Shown here: piece after piece, positions 50,099-58,978 of the stretch | Numbering within the stretch: the stretch's first letter is position 1 | Layout of the letters: each line of letters starts with the position of its first letter | Assembly (NCBI GenBank): GCA_964621605.1 | Contig: CAZUMJ010000007.1 | Location: forward strand, 42,065 to 106,064 | Origin: CAZUMJ01 sp964621605 | GTDB lineage: Bacteria; Actinomycetota; Acidimicrobiia; Acidimicrobiales; Iamiaceae | Direction of reading: 5' to 3' | DNA: 64,000 nucleotides | Notes under the pieces: generated by a model | What the model was told of the DNA's origin: nothing | The model's input: the letters and a program-made list of their open reading frames with translations, nothing else | The model's database searches: none | Made by a program: the position numbers and the translations under genes

Positions 50099-51247
50099 TC
50101 AGGGGACGAACGTGTCGGTCACCAACTGGCTCAGGCTCGGCCTGTTGTGCAGCAACTCGTCACCGTCCTCGGGGAGGGGAGCGCCAGTGAGGGAGGCCTG
50201 GCGGGCACCGGTGCGAAGGAAGGCCAGTGCCCAACGCACCGCGGCGTACAGCAGGTGCCATTCCAGGTCTTGCACCCGGTGACCGCTTGCCGTTTCGTAT
50301 GCCGTGCACACGTCGGCGCAACCCAGGAAGGCGGGAAGTCCCGGGAGCTCGAGGCCCTCCGCCAGGTCCTGGAACACCCGGTGCGAGTAGGTCAGCCACG
50401 TGACGTCGAGCTCGCGTGGCCCCAGGCCGGCCATCTCCCAGTCGAGCACCGCCACGGGCTTCGGCCCGTCGAACAGCACGTTGCCGATGCGGGCGTCTCC
50501 CCAGCTCAACACGGTCGGTCCTGGGTTGGCGGGAAGCCGGTCGTGCAGCAGGGTGAACGCTCGTTCCACGAGCGTCGAGCGAGGGTTGGTGGCGAGCGAC
50601 CACTCGTACCAGCGCTCTGTCGCTGCGACGTGGCGGGCCAGGTCGTGCGGGCCGCCGGCGGCCGGATCGGCGAGGAACGCGAACCGTGCGGCCGGGTCCG
50701 CGATGGCGTGCAGGTCGGCGAGGACCCGCACCATCTCATCTTGGAGTCGCCGGCGGGTTGCGTCGTCGAGATCTCCGACCCAGTTGTCGCCGAACGTGTA
50801 GGGCAGCATGTCCGGTGGAACGTCTCCGTCGACTCTGCTCATCACGAAGAACGGTCGCCCGAGCGGTGCCGTATCTGGTTCGCACCACCACACCTGCGGC
50901 ACGGGAACGCTGCTCGCGAGGGAGACGTGCCGCATCGTGGCGAACTGCGCGGCGAGGTCGTAGGTCGGGAACACCGGAAACGCGTCGGCGTCGGGGGCGA
51001 TCCGCACCACGAATCGTTCGTGGTGGGCGACGCCGTCGACGCTCCACGTTGCCGAGCACAGCACGGTGTCGCTGGACATGCCGTTCGTGTCGTTCGCGGT
51101 GAACTCTCCGATGCTGGGGCTTGCGCCGTCGGGGAGTTGGCGGGCGAGCCATGCCTCGAGGCGACCTTGGAGGAGCGCTGGGTCGGAGTGGTGCTGGATC
51201 GCGGCGTACGGCGGTTCCGTCGCGTCGGTGTCCGACGAGTCGGTCAT
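50099..51247 (-). CDS. APH-family phosphotransferase
   Basis: 382 residues with the aminoglycoside/choline-kinase-like fold. The catalytic loop is SWGDARIGNVLF, with Asp and Asn, followed by the metal motif VAVLDWEMAGLG (the DxD region). The N-terminus has FVVRIAPDADAFPVFPTYD with a nucleotide-binding region that lacks a clear Lys. Small-molecule phosphorylation is expected; there is no sign of antibiotic context. Such genes commonly sit in lipid or CoA clusters in actinobacteria. Its partner is the 372-residue unknown protein downstream. Confidence 0.85.
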   Translation of the reverse strand: MTDSSDTDATEPPYAAIQHHSDPALLQGRLEAWLARQLPDGASPSIGEFTANDTNGMSSDTVLCSATWSVDGVAHHERFVVRIAPDADAFPVFPTYDLAAQFATMRHVSLASSVPVPQVWWCEPDTAPLGRPFFVMSRVDGDVPPDMLPYTFGDNWVGDLDDATRRRLQDEMVRVLADLHAIADPAARFAFLADPAAGGPHDLARHVAATERWYEWSLATNPRSTLVERAFTLLHDRLPANPGPTVLSWGDARIGNVLFDGPKPVAVLDWEMAGLGPRELDVTWLTYSHRVFQDLAEGLELPGLPAFLGCADVCTAYETASGHRVQDLEWHLLYAAVRWALAFLRTGARQASLTGAPLPEDGDELLHNRPSLSQLVTDTFVP

Positions 51248-51456
51248 GTGGTCCCCCGGTCATGCCGTGCTGGTTGTGCGGGATGCTCGCGTCCCCCGAG
51301 CGTCTCCAGACCTTACCGGAGCGATTCGGTGACCTGATGGGGCGTCAGGTCGGACGGCGTGATTGCGTGCCCGCAACTGACTCGATTGGCATCAGCTGAT
51401 TCGGGCCTGTGTCTACACTGCCGCGAACGCTCTCCCTCGCAACAGGCGGTGAACAG

Positions 51457-52854
51457 ATGGGTGCAACACGGCGGATACGCGTGTCCTCGGCTCTCGTGGC
51501 CATAGCTCTTGCGGTCACGCTCGTGGCCTGCGGCGGATCGTCAGGTGGTGACTCCGCGAAGGCCGGCGGCTCGAAGGACTCCACCTCCACCTCGGGTGGC
51601 ACAGACTCCGGTACGACCTCCGACGGCAGCAGTGGCGGGAACGCCAAGCCCGACCCGTTGCCCGACAAGAAGATCAAGCTCGACGACGACGTCGTCGTGG
51701 TGCGCCGCACGAAGGGCAAGACCATCAAGGCCCCCGGCAACGACGGCACCTCGATCCTGCTCGATGGCAAGAACCCCGACGTCAAGAAGCTCAAGGTCGG
51801 GTCGGTGCTGCTGCTCACGGGCATCGGTGCGGGTCGGGTCACCCAACTCGACGACATCGATGGCGACGTGGCGGTCACCTACAAGTCGGTCTCGCTGCCG
51901 GAGGTGATCAAGGACGGCGAGCTGAAGTGGGACGACACCCCTATCGACTTCTCGAAGGGCGTCGTCCATGTCTCGAAGGACATGGAGGAGGTCTCCGGTT
52001 CGGCGGTCGAGCCGGCCGGGTATCGCTTCCGAGGCGACAGCGTCGATGTCGAGATCGGTGACTTCAAGACCAACTTCGAGTGGACCCCGTCCGACGACGG
52101 GGGCGGCGAGCTGAAGATCGTGCTCACCCCGACCGACAAGTTCGCCGGCAGCATCACGATCGACGTGAACCTCAAGCCCATCACCATCGGTGGTGGCACC
52201 AAGGTGAAGCAGGGCAAGGTCGACTTCTTCGACCTCGACTTCAAGAACCTCCAGGGCACAGTCAAGATCACCACCGAGATGCAGTCGCTCGAGAACACCG
52301 CGGCGCTGCACATCCCCTCGTTCTTCAAGCTGCCCATCTCGGTCGCGGTACCCGTCCCGATCGCTGGCATCCCGTTCACCCTCACGTTCGGAGTGACGCT
52401 GCAGCTCGACATGTCGTTCTCGAACAGCGGGGGAAGCTTGAAAGGCGAAGCAGACTTCGACTTCGGCGGCCCCACCAAGTTCGCCTACCGAGGCAGCAAC
52501 GTGACGGTCAGCAGCAGCGGCCGCAGCGCCAACGCCGATGACACGCTGAAGAGCCTCACGGGCGGAGGCGGCACGGTCGGCCTGAACCTGACGGCGGAGC
52601 TTCCCAAGGTGTCGTTCGGGCTCAAGATCTACCAGACCGGCGCCGGGGTGTTCGTCTCCAACGGCATGGTCAACTCGCTGACGATCCTGCCGCCACCGGT
52701 GTTGTGCCACCGGATCCAGGTCGCCTCGGTGGTCGCGGGCGGCATCGACGCCTCGTTCCTCGGGGCATCTGTGACGTTCACCCGCAAGGCGTTCCTCGAC
52801 AAGCGCTGGACGTTCAACTACCCCAAGGGCGACAAGCGCTGCGACGGCGACTGA
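51457..52854 (+). CDS. Large lipoprotein of unknown function
   Basis: 465 residues. A signal peptide with lipobox LVACGG (Cys about 21) is followed by a Ser/Gly/Thr linker of about 45 residues, then a charged beta-rich domain. That domain has regular D/K-rich segments and a weakly amphipathic region (HIPSFFKLPISVAVPVPI) that may contact lipid. No family is recognised. ATG 51457 is chosen over the in-frame GTG 51409 because it starts the signal peptide directly. A strong bidirectional terminator follows. Confidence 0.75.
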   Translation: MGATRRIRVSSALVAIALAVTLVACGGSSGGDSAKAGGSKDSTSTSGGTDSGTTSDGSSGGNAKPDPLPDKKIKLDDDVVVVRRTKGKTIKAPGNDGTSILLDGKNPDVKKLKVGSVLLLTGIGAGRVTQLDDIDGDVAVTYKSVSLPEVIKDGELKWDDTPIDFSKGVVHVSKDMEEVSGSAVEPAGYRFRGDSVDVEIGDFKTNFEWTPSDDGGGELKIVLTPTDKFAGSITIDVNLKPITIGGGTKVKQGKVDFFDLDFKNLQGTVKITTEMQSLENTAALHIPSFFKLPISVAVPVPIAGIPFTLTFGVTLQLDMSFSNSGGSLKGEADFDFGGPTKFAYRGSNVTVSSSGRSANADDTLKSLTGGGGTVGLNLTAELPKVSFGLKIYQTGAGVFVSNGMVNSLTILPPPVLCHRIQVASVVAGGIDASFLGASVTFTRKAFLDKRWTFNYPKGDKRCDGD

Positions 52855-52909
52855 CGACGCCGCCACATGGGCGCGGGCGCAGCCCGCAGCAACGCCACAG
52901 ATCACAAAA

Positions 52910-52945
52910 GAACGCTCCCCGGACCCTGAGGTCCGGGGAGCGTTC
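52910..52945. terminator. Strong bidirectional terminator
   Basis: A perfect 16-bp stem (52910-52925 with 52930-52945) with a 4-nt CTGA loop lies between the plus-strand lipoprotein gene and the minus-strand tRNA-Pro. The minus side is followed by CTTTTGTGATC, a partial T tract. Confidence 0.9.
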
Positions 52946-52965
52946 TTACTCTCGCGACATCACAA

Positions 52966-53042
52966 TGGTCGGGCTGGCGGGATTTGAACCCACGACCTCT
53001 GCGTCCCGAACGCAGCGCTCTACCAAGCTGAGCCACAGCCCG
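52966..53042 (-). tRNA. tRNA-Pro (anticodon CGG)
   Basis: 77 nt on the minus strand including encoded CCA. Acceptor CGGGCTG pairs with CAGCCCG, D arm GCTCAGCTTGGTAGAGC, anticodon stem CTGCG/CGCAG with loop TTCGGGA (anticodon CGG), T arm GGTTCAAATCC, discriminator A. It reads CCG. Confidence 0.95.
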
Positions 53043-53087
53043 TTGAAGGGGTGATGCTACCCGACGTGCGTCGCCGGGCCGAACGGG

Positions 53088-53528
53088 TCACACCGGGAGG
53101 TGACGGTCTTCGAAGTACGTCGCCCCGCGTAGCAGGGTGCGTGCGGCCTTGCGCAGGTGGAAGCCCGTGATGGGCTTGATCAGCCACCCGTCGGCCGCGG
53201 CGCGACGGGCGAGGAAGATGTCGTCGTCACGGTCGAGCAGCATCAGCACGTTCTGGTGTGGCAGACGCCCGCCGCTCTCCTCGAGCCGCAGCGCGTGGCA
53301 CGTGGCCATGCCTCCCATGTTGCCGATCTGCAAATCGAGGATGATCAGGTCCGGCTGCTTGGCCCGGATGGCACCGAGCACGTCGCTGCCCCGACGGACG
53401 CGACGGATCGTTGTGTTGCCGTCGGCGAGCGTTGCATCCACCTCGGCGTGCAGGTGGTCGTCATCGGTGGCGAGCAAGATGTCGGGCACGGTCGGCGAGG
53501 GTAGCGCCCCGTCGTGGCCTCGCACCAT
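53088..53528 (-). CDS. Stand-alone response-regulator receiver domain
   Basis: 146 residues, a single receiver domain with no output domain. The acidic pocket DDD (about 22-24), phospho-acceptor Asp in DLIILDLQIGNMGG (D65) and Lys in WLIKPITGF are in place. It is divergent from the STAS protein, which hints at a shared phosphorelay/anti-sigma circuit. The start is uncertain: ATG 53528 is given, but GTG 53489 (VPDILLATDD), preceded by TACCCT, would give the standard receiver N-terminus. Confidence 0.8.
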   Translation of the reverse strand: MVRGHDGALPSPTVPDILLATDDDHLHAEVDATLADGNTTIRRVRRGSDVLGAIRAKQPDLIILDLQIGNMGGMATCHALRLEESGGRLPHQNVLMLLDRDDDIFLARRAAADGWLIKPITGFHLRKAARTLLRGATYFEDRHLPV

Positions 53529-53696
53529 CCGCTCAACGTTGAGGACGACGCCATGATGCGCCACGAGTGCAGGAGTGCCCGGGAAGTTGCGGTGCCGAGT
53601 GCCCGCGATCCGGGCGGTGAGTCGGCCCACCTGCCGTCGCCCTCCCGATCGGTCGATAGCATCGACGGCCGGCACCCTCACCCGCTAGGAGGACGC

Positions 53697-54047
53697 GTGC
53701 TCGAGATCGAGGTCACCACGACCGACAGCTACACCCTTTGCCGACCTATCGGCGAGTTGGACGCGTACACGGTCGGTCAGTTCCGTGAAGCGCTGGGTGG
53801 CCTCGCCAACGCAGCGCACCTCCTGATCGACCTCTCATCGGTGCCGTTCATGGACTCGGCCGGCCTGGGCGCCCTGATCGGCGGTATCCGACGTACCCGC
53901 GAGCAGGGCGGCGAGGTCGCCGTCGCCTGCAGCCGCTCCACGTTGACGCGCCTGTTGCACACCACCGGCTTCGACCGCATCGTGCCCGTGACCGAAACGG
54001 TCGATGAGGCCGCAGCAGCGCTTGCAGAGGGTGACACCGAGCGCTGA
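53697..54047 (+). CDS. STAS-domain anti-sigma factor antagonist
   Basis: 116 residues, SpoIIAA/RsbV-like. It binds an anti-sigma kinase and is inactivated by phosphorylation of a conserved Ser, here in VPFMDSAGLGALIGG (S54). AGGAGG (53687-53692) precedes GTG 53697 by 4 nt. No kinase or sigma factor gene is adjacent, so its partner lies outside the window. Confidence 0.9.
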   Translation: MLEIEVTTTDSYTLCRPIGELDAYTVGQFREALGGLANAAHLLIDLSSVPFMDSAGLGALIGGIRRTREQGGEVAVACSRSTLTRLLHTTGFDRIVPVTETVDEAAAALAEGDTER

Positions 54048-54132
54048 TGTCGCCGCCTCGGCGGTCCCGCCCTGGCCTTGTAAGCAGATGCAGGAGCGTG
54101 CCCGGCGGTAGCGGGGCGTCACACACGGTGGG

Positions 54133-55221
54133 TCAGGGTGCGACCGGTCGCTCGAAGAGGTGGTCGGCGACATGGCGCAGGCCGTCGAGGTCGTGCACGT
54201 CCGTCGCGAGGAACGGCACCCGCACGACGGGTGCGGGCGCGATCTGTTCGGCGAGCCCCGCGAGGTGGGCGTCCTCTCGGTCGGCGACGTGCGTGAAGTC
54301 GGCCAGGTTGTCGTAGAGGTCGGCGAGCGAACTGCCTGGAACCTCGGCGGCGTGGGCGCGGATCTCGTCGTAGGAGACGCGCGTGAACCGGGGGTGCATC
54401 CGGTTCACGATCAGCAGCTTCACCGGGCGGCCGGCGTCGCGTAGGCGGTCCGCGAAGTACTGCGCCTCGGTGACGGTGTCACGGCGTGGGGCGGCGACCA
54501 GCACGAACGACGTGGCGGGGTCGTCGAGCAGTTCGAGCACCCGACCGGCGCGCTCCTTGAAGCCTGCTTCCATGCCTGCGAACGCCTGGAAGAAGGCAAG
54601 CGCATCATCGAACACCTCGGCTCCCACCACCTTCGACACGGTGCGCATGAACGTCTGGGCGGCCACGTTGACCGCCTTCATGACACCGCGGGTTGGCGCC
54701 ATGAGCGTGCGGTACAGGCGATGGTCGAGGAAGTGCGTGAGGCGTCGCGGCGCGTCGAGGAAGTCGAGCGCGTGGCGGGTCGGAGGCGTGTCGACGACGA
54801 CCAGGTCGAACTGCGGCGAGGTGTGGAGCTCATAGAGCTTCTCCATCGCCATGTACTCCTGCGTGCCGGAGAGCGCACCGGAGATGTTGCGGTAGAAGCG
54901 GTTCGTCAGGATGCGCTCGGCCTGGTCAGCGTCGTCTGAGTAGGTGATAACCAGGTCGTCGAAGGTGCGCTTGGTGTCGAGCATCACCGCCCACAGCTCA
55001 CCTGACCAAGGGCCGTCGATGCGTGCCGGCTCGTTGCCGATGCCGCTGAGCCCGAGGGCGTCCGCGAGCCGTTTCGCCGGGTCGATTGTCACGACCACCG
55101 CGCGACGACCCCGGGCGGCGGCCTCCATTGCGAGCACCGCCGCGGTCGTGGTCTTTCCGACCCCACCTGAGCCGGCACAGATCACGATCGCACTCGTGTC
55201 GACGAGGTCGTCGATGGTCAT
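54133..55221 (-). CDS. ArsA/Get3-like ATPase, second subunit
   Basis: 362 residues. Deviant Walker A GSGGVGKTTTAAVLA (about 18-32), DTPPTRHALDFLD as switch/Walker B region, and VTIDPAKRLADALG are characteristic of the ArsA/Get3/TRC40 superfamily. ATG 55221 overlaps the stop of the upstream paralogue (ATGA), so the two are made as a pair and probably form a heterodimer, as described for the mycobacterial Rv3679-Rv3680 pair. There is no ArsB/ArsR gene, so arsenic transport is unlikely. Confidence 0.9.
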   Translation of the reverse strand: MTIDDLVDTSAIVICAGSGGVGKTTTAAVLAMEAAARGRRAVVVTIDPAKRLADALGLSGIGNEPARIDGPWSGELWAVMLDTKRTFDDLVITYSDDADQAERILTNRFYRNISGALSGTQEYMAMEKLYELHTSPQFDLVVVDTPPTRHALDFLDAPRRLTHFLDHRLYRTLMAPTRGVMKAVNVAAQTFMRTVSKVVGAEVFDDALAFFQAFAGMEAGFKERAGRVLELLDDPATSFVLVAAPRRDTVTEAQYFADRLRDAGRPVKLLIVNRMHPRFTRVSYDEIRAHAAEVPGSSLADLYDNLADFTHVADREDAHLAGLAEQIAPAPVVRVPFLATDVHDLDGLRHVADHLFERPVAP

Positions 55222-56216
55222 GCCTCGGCTCCTGTCCGGTTGCCGAGCGCCGCCGGGTCGACGCCTCGGATGCCGTCGAGCAGCGCGTCGGCGAGGAGGT
55301 CGAGGTGGGCAAGACCGAGGTCTGCTTCGAACAGGTACGGCAGCGCGAGTTGGGGGAGGGGGAGTTCTGTGGCGAGGCGCTCCACCTGGGCGGCTTGGAG
55401 CGCGATCCGGTCCGCACGGAAGGCGGCTGCGTCGCGGAGCGAGGCGGCCATGCCGCGGGGGAGGCGCACTCCCGCGGCGGCAGCGGCCGACTTCGGTTCC
55501 TGGTCGAGCCCCGCGAGGGGCGGGTAGATGCCGTTCACCACGACTGGAGCCAGGCTCACGCCGACCCGGTCCTCCAACTGGTACGCGGTCTCCACCAGCT
55601 CGTTGACGGGTGTCTCCTCCGGCAGGGTGACGAGCATGACCTGGCATCGGGTCGGGTCCGTGAGCAGCTCGAGCACATCACGGGCCTGCGTGTTGATCGG
55701 GCCCACGCGCACCGCGTCGAGGAGCCCACGTGCCGACTGCAGAAAGGTGATGGCGTGCCCGGCGGCGGGAGCGTCGAGCACGATCAGGTCTGCTTCGCCG
55801 CTGCGTTCGAGCTGCTTGACCTTTCCCAACAGGAGGATGTCCTTGATGCCGGGCGCGGCCGTGGCGACCACATCCACTGCGCCGGACGAGACGAGGCGCT
55901 TCGAGATGCGACCCATGCCGTGGTCGGCGAGGTACTCGAGCAGGGCATCGTCGGCGGTGAGCGTACGGGCGCGCACATCGGCGGCCCCGTCGGGCCCGCC
56001 TCCGGGGGCCAGCAGCGTCTCGTGGTAGTCGAGCGACGATCGCTGGCCGTACAGGTCAGCGAGTCCGCTTCGTCCCTCTACCTCGATGACGAGCGTGGTC
56101 AACCCCGAGCGTGCGGCCGCGCGAGCGAGGGCGGCCGTCACCGTGGTTTTGCCCACGCCCCCCTTCCCGGCCACGATGACCAGGCGGGACGTGCCGAAGA
56201 ACTGGCCTGGGTCCAC
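55218..56216 (-). CDS. ArsA/Get3-like ATPase, first subunit
   Basis: 332 residues. Walker A VAGKGGVGKTTVTAALA (about 15-31), then LIVLDAPAAGHAITFLQ, the equivalent of DTAPTGH. GTG 56216 is chosen because AAGGA lies 7 nt upstream and gives the typical short start DPGQFFGTSRLVIVAGKGG. It is coupled to the second subunit by a 4-nt overlap and divergent from the NfeD-like gene with 17 bp between starts. The neighbourhood (whiB 2.4 kb away) resembles the mycobacterial Rv3679-Rv3681c locus. Confidence 0.9.
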   Translation of the reverse strand: MDPGQFFGTSRLVIVAGKGGVGKTTVTAALARAAARSGLTTLVIEVEGRSGLADLYGQRSSLDYHETLLAPGGGPDGAADVRARTLTADDALLEYLADHGMGRISKRLVSSGAVDVVATAAPGIKDILLLGKVKQLERSGEADLIVLDAPAAGHAITFLQSARGLLDAVRVGPINTQARDVLELLTDPTRCQVMLVTLPEETPVNELVETAYQLEDRVGVSLAPVVVNGIYPPLAGLDQEPKSAAAAAGVRLPRGMAASLRDAAAFRADRIALQAAQVERLATELPLPQLALPYLFEADLGLAHLDLLADALLDGIRGVDPAALGNRTGAEA

Positions 56217-56233
56217 TCCCGTCCTTCCCGACG

Positions 56234-57592
56234 ATGCCCTCGAGGTGCCTCGACGTGCGCAGACTATCGACCATCGCCCACCTGCCCCGTGCCCGCCGCC
56301 GTTCCCGTGTCGGGGCGGGGCTGCTGGCGTTGCTCTGCGCGAGTGCGCTGCAAGTGCTGCCGCCAACGGCAAGTGCCGCGGAGCCCTCGCCGTCGACGAC
56401 GGTCGCGGCCTCGGCGCCGGCGACCCTTCCTGACGTGGATGTCGTGAAGGTGAGCGGCCTGCTCGACCCGATCCTTGCCGACCTGGTGGTCAGCGCTGTC
56501 GATCGTGCCGAGGCGAATGGCTCGGCGGCGCTCGTGCTGCAGTTGAACAGCTCCGGCGTGGCGATCTCCGATGCGGCCCTGGTGTCGCTGGCGCGGCGCC
56601 TGCACGACGCGTCGGTGCCCGTCGCAATCTGGGTGGGCCCGAGCGGTGCGAAAGCAACGGGCAAGGTTGCACAACTCCTCGGGGCGGTGCCGATCGTCGG
56701 AGTGGCACCGGGAAGCGTCGTGGGGAGGTCCGGTGCTGAGGTGATCCCCGCCGACCTGACCCGCCCCGCGTTTCGGGCTCAAGCCGGCCAACTCCGTCAG
56801 GCCACGATGGGCTCCGACGAGGCCCGCAAGGCAGGAATCGCGACGCTCGAGGCGCCGGTGATCGTCGACCTCGTCGGACGCCTTCCGGGGATCCCGAGCC
56901 ACGTCGAGCAGAAGCCGACGCCGCATCGCGTGTCGGACGTGCGGCCCGTGTTCAGCCAGCTGCCGGTCACGTCGCAGCTCATGCACACCGTCGCCAGCCC
57001 GGCCGCGGCGTACCTGCTGGTGGTCATCGGCCTCGCGCTCGTGCTGTTCGAGCTGTTCACCGCCGGGGTCGGGATCGCCGGCATCGTCGGTGCAGGGTCG
57101 TTCGCGCTCGGCTGCTTCGGGCTGTGGGTGCTGCCGACCAACTGGGCGGCGTTCGCCGTACTCGCGGCCGCCTTCGTCGCCTACGGCGTGGACGTGCAGA
57201 TCGGGGTGCCCCGCGCCTGGACGGCGATCGCGAGCGTGGCGCTCGCCGGTGCGTCGCTCGTCCTTCTCGACGGGATGCGCGTCCCTTGGTTGCCGCTTGG
57301 TGTTGGCGTGTTCGGCACCATCGTCTTCATGGTGTGGGGGATGCCCGCGATGGTGCGGACACGTTTCTCCACCCCGACCATCGGGCGCGACTGGTTGGTG
57401 GGTGCGCAAGGCGTTGCTGCCGGGTCCTTCTCGACCGACGGTGAGGTGCGCATCGACGGTGGTCTCTGGCGGGCGCGGGCGCGCGAGGGCGCAACCCTTG
57501 CGGCGGGCGACCCGGTGCGCGTCGTCGGGGTCACCGGCCTGCTTCTCTCGGTCGACCGTGTCGACGCCTCCGGGGGCGCCGACGGCGCGTGA
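56234..57592 (+). CDS. NfeD-like membrane protein with a degenerate ClpP-type protease domain
   Basis: 452 residues. A signal peptide (about 20-48) precedes a ClpP/SppA-like domain (about 65-215: VVSAVDRAEANGSAALVLQLN, SVPVAIWVGPSGAKATG), then four membrane helices (about 253-375) and an NfeD OB-fold C-terminal domain (IGRDWLVGAQGVAAGSF to LLLSVDR). Long NfeD proteins carry the protease Ser in an AASAG motif; here the same place reads GAKATGK, so activity may be lost. ATG 56234; GTG 56255 is an alternative. Confidence 0.82.
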   Translation: MPSRCLDVRRLSTIAHLPRARRRSRVGAGLLALLCASALQVLPPTASAAEPSPSTTVAASAPATLPDVDVVKVSGLLDPILADLVVSAVDRAEANGSAALVLQLNSSGVAISDAALVSLARRLHDASVPVAIWVGPSGAKATGKVAQLLGAVPIVGVAPGSVVGRSGAEVIPADLTRPAFRAQAGQLRQATMGSDEARKAGIATLEAPVIVDLVGRLPGIPSHVEQKPTPHRVSDVRPVFSQLPVTSQLMHTVASPAAAYLLVVIGLALVLFELFTAGVGIAGIVGAGSFALGCFGLWVLPTNWAAFAVLAAAFVAYGVDVQIGVPRAWTAIASVALAGASLVLLDGMRVPWLPLGVGVFGTIVFMVWGMPAMVRTRFSTPTIGRDWLVGAQGVAAGSFSTDGEVRIDGGLWRARAREGATLAAGDPVRVVGVTGLLLSVDRVDASGGADGA

Positions 57593-57687
57593 CGCCGCCC
57601 GATCTCGCTGCGGCGCGACCCGCGGCTGGCCTCCAGGTGAGTGCACAAACCTGACGAAGGTCCATAGGCAGGGTCGAGACTGGTTAT

Positions 57688-57693
57688 TAGGGT
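57688..57693 (+). promoter_or_regulatory. -10 box (TAGGGT) of the methyltransferase gene, leaderless type
   Basis: TAGGGT ends 8 nt before ATG 57702, without a ribosome site in the 8-nt gap. Confidence 0.45.
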
Positions 57694-57701
57694 TACCTAC
57701 T

Positions 57702-58523
57702 ATGACTACCTCGACGTTGCCAGCCGATCAGGTTCCACTTCCGGGTGCAGCGCTCCCCGTCGACCGCATGCCCGGCCATTGGCTCCTCGCACGGCTCGGC
57801 AAGCGCGTCCTGCGACCCGGTGGCGTCGAGCTCACCCAACTCTTGCTGAGTGGCCTTGCCATCGGGCCCGATGACGACGTCGCGGAGATGGCCCCCGGCT
57901 TCGGCGCGACGACCCGCCTCGTCCTCGCCGCGCTGCCGCGCAGCTACGTCGGCGTTGAGCGAGACGCTGCGGCGGTGGAGCAGGTGCGGCGCATCCTTCG
58001 AGGGAACGAGCAGCGCGTGGTGCAGGGGTCGGCGAGCGACACCGGTCTGCCCGACGCCGCTGTCGACGTGGCGTTCGGCGAGGCCTACCTCACGATGCAG
58101 CCCGCCTCGCAGAAGGCGCGCATCCTGGCCGAACTGGCCCGCATCGTGCGCCCGGGTGGCCGTGTCGGGCTCCACGAGGTCGCCTTCAGCACCGACACGC
58201 TGGAGGAGGCCCAAACCTCCCGGGTCCGCGACGAGCTCACCGACAGCATCAAGGTGCACGTGAGCCCGCTGTCGGTTGCTGCCTGGCGAGCGCTCCTCGA
58301 CAGCCATGGCTTCGATGTCGTGCAGGAGCACCATCGCCCCTTGAACCTGCTCGAGCCCGCTCGTCTCGTGCGCGACGAGGGTGTGCTTCCAGCCGCACGG
58401 TTCGCCTGTCGCGTGGTGCGTGACAGGGCTGCTCGGCGGCGCGTGGTCGCGATGCGCAAGGCGATGCACGGCAAGGCGCAGCACCTCGAAGCGTGCGCAT
58501 TGGTCGCGGTGCGACGCGCCTGA
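57702..58523 (+). CDS. SAM-dependent methyltransferase (class I)
   Basis: 273 residues. The Rossmann-fold motif I is DDVAEMAPGFGATTRLVLAA (motif I VAEMAPGFG at about 61-69), followed by YVGVERDAAAVEQVRR (motif II), the acidic DVAFGEAYLTMQP and RIVRPGGRVGLHEV. The layout resembles UbiE/Coq5-type C-methyltransferases. No domain indicates the substrate. Transcription starts at or next to the ATG by the -10 box above. Confidence 0.88.
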   Translation: MTTSTLPADQVPLPGAALPVDRMPGHWLLARLGKRVLRPGGVELTQLLLSGLAIGPDDDVAEMAPGFGATTRLVLAALPRSYVGVERDAAAVEQVRRILRGNEQRVVQGSASDTGLPDAAVDVAFGEAYLTMQPASQKARILAELARIVRPGGRVGLHEVAFSTDTLEEAQTSRVRDELTDSIKVHVSPLSVAAWRALLDSHGFDVVQEHHRPLNLLEPARLVRDEGVLPAARFACRVVRDRAARRRVVAMRKAMHGKAQHLEACALVAVRRA

Positions 58524-58585
58524 CGCACAAGTGCAAGGGTGCAGCGCTCGCGACAGTAAGCGTTTGTGATCGCGAAAGTTGCCCC

Positions 58586-58614
58586 TTGTCCGTCAAAACA
58601 CGCCTAGGTAGGGT
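58586..58614 (+). promoter_or_regulatory. Promoter of whiB
   Basis: -35 TTGTCC (58586-58591) and -10 TAGGGT (58609-58614) are separated by 17 bp, close to the ideal actinobacterial housekeeping promoter. Unlike most genes here it leaves a short leader carrying AAAGGGGG before the GTG. Confidence 0.7.
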
Positions 58615-58637
58615 CGCCGCGCCGAAAGGGGGCTCGC

Positions 58638-58889
58638 GTGAGTGCACAACGGGTCGAGCAGACGTGGCAGGTACGAGCGGCATGTCGGGGGCCACAGGCC
58701 GCGGTCTTCTTTCCTCCTGCCACCTTTGAGCGCAAAGACGAGAAGCTGGCGCGTGAGGCGCGCGCCAAGGAGATCTGTCGAACGTGCCCGGTGCGCCAGC
58801 CGTGTCTCGAGTACGCCATCCAGATCCGTGAGCCGCACGGCATCTGGGGTGGGCTGAGCGAGGCCGAGCGTCGCCAGCTCATGAACTAG
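58638..58889 (+). CDS. whiB: WhiB-family iron-sulfur regulator
   Basis: 83 residues. Four Cys that ligate a [4Fe-4S] cluster: C16, C47, C50 and C56 (RAACRGPQ, EICRTCPVRQPCLEYA), then the turn GIWGGLSEAERRQ. Wbl proteins work with the housekeeping sigma factor and sense redox or NO. No AT-hook of the WhiB7 type is present. GTG 58638 has AAAGGGGG upstream. The subtype is unsure, between WhiB1- and WhiB2-like on length and WhiB4 on genome context. Confidence 0.93.
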   Translation: MSAQRVEQTWQVRAACRGPQAAVFFPPATFERKDEKLAREARAKEICRTCPVRQPCLEYAIQIREPHGIWGGLSEAERRQLMN

Positions 58890-58966
58890 CGCGACGCGTC
58901 TTCCTCCTCTTCCCCCGTATCCGGCGTCTCGGCTCATCGACCCTCGCGGAGGTCGAAGCGCGCCGG

Positions 58967-58972
58967 TACGCT
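58967..58972 (+). promoter_or_regulatory. -10 box (TACGCT) of fxsA, leaderless type
   Basis: TACGCT ends 6 nt before ATG 58979; no Shine-Dalgarno sequence lies between them. Confidence 0.45.
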
Positions 58973-58978
58973 GACCAG

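Noticed and set aside
50099..51247. Aminoglycoside resistance gene
   Set aside because: The APH fold is shared by many small-molecule kinases, and nothing in the context points to antibiotics.
54133..56216. Arsenite efflux system
   Set aside because: The ATPases are of ArsA/Get3 type, but no arsB, arsR, arsC or arsD lies nearby, and the paired arrangement matches the non-arsenic mycobacterial pair.
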